DNA from: Oceanospirillum sp048268485
GTDB lineage: Bacteria; Pseudomonadota; Gammaproteobacteria; Pseudomonadales; Halomonadaceae
Direction: 5' to 3'
DNA: 64,000 bases
Assembly: GCA_048268485.1 (NCBI GenBank)
Contig: JBLWVL010000002.1
Coordinates: 89,193 to 153,192 of the forward strand
Part shown: positions 61,608 to 64,000 of the stretch, piece after piece
Position numbering within the stretch: the stretch's first letter is position 1
Layout of the letters: each line of letters opens with the position of its first letter
The notes under the pieces: model-generated
What the model was told of the DNA's origin: nothing
Databases searched by the model: none
Seen by the model: the letters and a program-made list of their open reading frames with translations, nothing else
Program-made: the position numbers and the translations under genes

Positions 61608-63269
61608 TTAACTTGATGATATACCTGATAACGCTGCTAACTGCGGCTGAATCTGTGCCATGATAGCATTCATTCTGGCCATAGATGTATCCAGAGCAGT
61701 AAACTGCTGCTGCAGAGTTTCCCTGTAGCTTTCAATATAGCGGGAATGCGCTTCATACTGCTCTTCAAGGTCATCCAGCTGCTCCTGGAAAGAGTCTTCC
61801 TGACCTTTGATAATCCCGGTAATACCAACGTAACTGTCAACCTGTTCACTGATCAGATCGGCAATACCATCGCTTGAAACCGCACCAGCACCCGCAAAGA
61901 GCTTCTGCATGCCTTCAAGATTGTCCAACGCATCATCAAGGCGGTCACTGTCTGTTGCCAGGGTGCCATCACTTTCAATCTCGAGACCAATGGAGTAAAG
62001 AGTATCCATCCCCTGATCTGCACCACCAACCTGCTGAGTAATCATGCTGTTCAATACCGACTCAACATTGCGAACGATAGGGTCGTTTGAAAGCTTACCT
62101 GCGGTGTAGTTCCCATCCTCATCCACCGTACCTTTCAGCTCATTCATAGTTTCCCGGAGCTTATTGTAAGCACCAGCGAAAGCCTGCACCTTGGATTTCA
62201 CATCACCGGTATTTTCACCTACGGTAACACCTGCAGTTTCGACATCGGTAGTTCCTGTGCCCGGAGACTGCTTCAGGGCTGTAATCGTCAGGCCAGCTAC
62301 AGCACTGTCAAACTCATTGCTATCATTGGTAATCGAAACCCCATCCACTTTAATCTCAGCATCAGAGGCAGCTGATGTCATGCTCACATCACCCGTAGTG
62401 GCAAGCTCTGTAATCCCAGTAACACTAAGGTCGTTACCAGTACCGGTCACTGAAGACTGATACACCAAACGGCCATCGATAACATTGGCAATAACACCAA
62501 AATTGTCATCTGCGCTGTTAACGGCTGCAACAATATCATCCAGTGTTTCATCACCCGTCAGAGAAACATCAAACGTCTTACCATCTGCCGCAAAAGAAAG
62601 TGTACCGCTCAGGTTGGCATCTTTTGCACTTGCAGCTTTCTCAGTCATAGAGCCTGCAGTTGTAAAGCTGCTCATATCCGCATCACCACTGGTGACTGTT
62701 AGTGCTTCACCAGTACCTTCTGCGTAATACTCAAGACGGCCATCAGTGATTCTCGCTCCGATACCTGAAAGAGCCGCAATACTATCTTTAATATCGCTCA
62801 GGGAGTCACCCGCGCCTACTGTGATATCAACGGCCGCACCACTATCAATTTGAAAAGACAGCGTTCCCGACTTGCCCAGCGCAGCAGATGTATCAGTAAA
62901 ACTATCACTTTGATACATAACCGAACGCCAGTCAGATGTTGCCTTACTACCACTGGCAAGATTAACAACTTCAATATCATAGGATGAAGCAACAGCGTTA
63001 GTATCTGACTCTACTTTGATAAGGTCGCCACTACTAGGCTGGGTTAAGGTAGGCGTCATTGTCGTAAACAATGATGCATCCTTAAGGTCATCTGCAGCGG
63101 TCTGAAAATCAGACATTAGGCTTTTTAGGATGCCCAAGCCCGATAATGAGTCTTCTGCCTGGATCTCACGTTTTCCTAGCTGTTCAACCTTAGGCTGAGC
63201 CGCAACATTAACCAGACCCTCAAGCATTGTTGATAAGTCAAGCCCGGAACCAATTCCTAAAAAGTTCAT
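61608..63269 (-). CDS. fliD: Flagellar filament cap protein FliD
   Basis: This 553-residue protein has an N-terminal FliD domain (FLGIGSGLDLSTMLEGLVNV), a large serine/threonine/aspartate-rich variable middle with repeated STLSF/GTLSF-type strands, and a C-terminal helical domain (AFAGAYNKLRETMNELKGT, DSFQEQLDDLEEQYEAHSRY, RYIESYRETLQQQFTALDTS). It caps the growing filament. Its middle region makes it longer than E. coli FliD (468). Confidence 0.96.
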   Translation of the reverse strand: MNFLGIGSGLDLSTMLEGLVNVAAQPKVEQLGKREIQAEDSLSGLGILKSLMSDFQTAADDLKDASLFTTMTPTLTQPSSGDLIKVESDTNAVASSYDIEVVNLASGSKATSDWRSVMYQSDSFTDTSAALGKSGTLSFQIDSGAAVDITVGAGDSLSDIKDSIAALSGIGARITDGRLEYYAEGTGEALTVTSGDADMSSFTTAGSMTEKAASAKDANLSGTLSFAADGKTFDVSLTGDETLDDIVAAVNSADDNFGVIANVIDGRLVYQSSVTGTGNDLSVTGITELATTGDVSMTSAASDAEIKVDGVSITNDSNEFDSAVAGLTITALKQSPGTGTTDVETAGVTVGENTGDVKSKVQAFAGAYNKLRETMNELKGTVDEDGNYTAGKLSNDPIVRNVESVLNSMITQQVGGADQGMDTLYSIGLEIESDGTLATDSDRLDDALDNLEGMQKLFAGAGAVSSDGIADLISEQVDSYVGITGIIKGQEDSFQEQLDDLEEQYEAHSRYIESYRETLQQQFTALDTSMARMNAIMAQIQPQLAALSGISSS

Positions 63270-63315
63270 GTCGATCTCCTAATGACGCCGTGCGCCATTT
63301 TAATACGCCAGTGAA

Positions 63316-63750
63316 TTAAACTTCATCCGAAAATAAGCTAAACGATTGAGCATTTGCGCCTGATAAAAACTCTTTCATCACTTCATCAAGACGTTTAGCA
63401 ATCTCTATCGTCTGCTCTGAAGGAATCTGCCGAATCACTTCGTCAGTATCCTTATCTACAACTTTAACAACAACCTGTTGCAGCTCTTTTTCCACCTGAA
63501 GACGCAAGCTAACCTGCTGAATCTCAGCATATTGATTAACCTTGTCTACGGCATCCTGAAGCTCTTTCTCCCGATCGCTATTGCCACCTTGGCCTGTCAT
63601 AGCAGACTTCAGATCCTCAACAGCTGATGTTCGGGCATTATCAAGCTTAGCACCTGCCTCTGTTGTTGCTCTGCTTACATCAACACCGGCAGTTTTTTGC
63701 CGCAATTCATAGCCTTGTGCAAAGGCATCATTAGAACCATCAACTTTCAT
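63316..63750 (-). CDS. flaG: Flagellar protein FlaG
   Basis: This 144-residue protein has a variable N-terminal half and the FlaG C-terminal core LRLQVEKELQQVVVKVVDKDTDEVIRQIP followed by SEQTIEIAKRLDEVMKEF. FlaG influences filament length and is usually between fliC and fliD. AGGAGG lies seven bases before the ATG. A sigma-28 promoter lies about 46-72 bases upstream. Confidence 0.95.
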   Translation of the reverse strand: MKVDGSNDAFAQGYELRQKTAGVDVSRATTEAGAKLDNARTSAVEDLKSAMTGQGGNSDREKELQDAVDKVNQYAEIQQVSLRLQVEKELQQVVVKVVDKDTDEVIRQIPSEQTIEIAKRLDEVMKEFLSGANAQSFSLFSDEV

Positions 63751-63795
63751 GCCAATTCCTCCTAAGCCTTTCGGCTAAAAATTTCATTAGTATAG

Positions 63796-63822
63796 CTATC
63801 GGCCAGCAAGGACAAAACTTAA
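63796..63822 (-). promoter_or_regulatory. Sigma-28 (FliA) promoter of flaG
   Basis: The minus strand reads TTAAGTTT, an 11-base spacer, then GCCGATAG. The consensus is TAAAGTTT-N11-GCCGATAA, so each half differs by one base and the spacing is exact. The predicted start is about 35 bases before the flaG ATG. Confidence 0.85.
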
Positions 63823-63867
63823 ACACCTACGCCACAAACAGCAAAAGATCTTTACCAGGACAAAAAA

Positions 63868-63887
63868 AATCCCGCCGAGGCGGGATT
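63868..63887 (-). terminator. Intrinsic terminator of flagellin gene
   Basis: An 8-9-bp stem (AATCCCGCC / GGCGGGATT) is followed on the minus strand by TTTTTTTG. It lies 27 bases after the flagellin stop codon, before the flaG promoter. Confidence 0.88.
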
Positions 63888-63913
63888 CTTTGATCTTACA
63901 GGCGTTAAATCGA

Positions 63914-64000
63914 TTAACGCAGCAGCGACAGTGCCGTTTGTGGCAGCTGGTTCGCCTGAGACAGAATAGTCGTTGATGCCTGCTGAATGATCTGATTACG
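63914..64000 (-). CDS. fliC: Flagellin FliC, 3' end only (partial)
   Basis: Only the last 28 codons and the stop (TAA, 63914-63916) are inside the window. They read QQASTTILSQANQLPQTALSLLR at the end, the typical flagellin C-terminal D0 helix that packs in the filament core and binds FliS. The gene continues beyond 64000. It is the likely target of the Maf glycosyltransferase. Confidence 0.95.
   Translation of the reverse strand, partial: RNQIIQQASTTILSQANQLPQTALSLLR

Overview
The window looks like a chromosome segment of a marine gammaproteobacterium of the Oceanospirillaceae type (Neptuniibacter, Amphritea or Marinobacterium-like). This rests on the ligA-zipA-smc order, a complete ccmABCDEFGHI operon, a Pseudomonas/Vibrio-style polar flagellar locus (FlhF, FleS/FleR, ParC/ParP-linked chemotaxis) and the protein sequences themselves. 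The genus is an inference from recalled gene order; no database was searched. No rRNA, tRNA, CRISPR array, insertion sequence or integrase was seen.

Layout. (1) 1-6.3 kb is a small accessory stretch: a DMT-family exporter divergent from an AraC regulator, a zinc-ribbon protein whose reading frame is broken by an early stop, a HigBA-type toxin-antitoxin pair with a perfect 18-bp palindromic operator, and a TVP38 membrane domain fused to an FAD disulfide oxidoreductase. (2) 6.0-14.5 kb is housekeeping on the minus strand: yheU, a lytic transglycosylase lipoprotein, ligA, zipA and smc. (3) 14.6-22.0 kb is the System I cytochrome c maturation operon ccmABCDEFGHI, including a 59-residue ccmD. (4) 22.2-24.6 kb, on the plus strand, is a two-gene module: a second FliK-like protein and a small FlhB C-domain protein. 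(5) 24.7-32.2 kb (minus) is the core chemotaxis operon cheY-cheZ-cheA-cheB-parC-parP-cheW plus a DUF2802 protein. (6) 32.3-52.5 kb (minus) is the flagellar superoperon fleS-fleR, fliEFGHIJ, fliKLMNOPQR, flhB, flhA, flhF, fliA. (7) 52.9-58.6 kb (plus) is a six-gene pseudaminic-acid operon, pseB-C-F-G-formyltransferase-pseI. (8) 58.7-64.0 kb (minus) is fliC (3' end only), flaG, fliD, fliS, a Maf/DUF115 flagellin glycosyltransferase and a FliT-like small protein.

The parts fit together. The fli/flh genes build a polar flagellum. FlhF would set its site, and ParC/ParP would place the CheA/CheW array at the pole. FliA would transcribe late genes from sites such as the sigma-28 promoter seen before flaG, and FleS/FleR with sigma-54 would drive middle genes such as fliK, which has a near-perfect -24/-12 site. 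The pse operon makes a CMP-activated nonulosonic acid that the Maf protein would attach to flagellin. Three deviations stand out. No fleQ-type master regulator and no flhG/fleN lie where relatives keep them, and the pse operon occupies the fleQ position. A formyltransferase replaces the usual PseH acetyltransferase. The FliK/FlhB-tail pair looks like a spare export-switch module.
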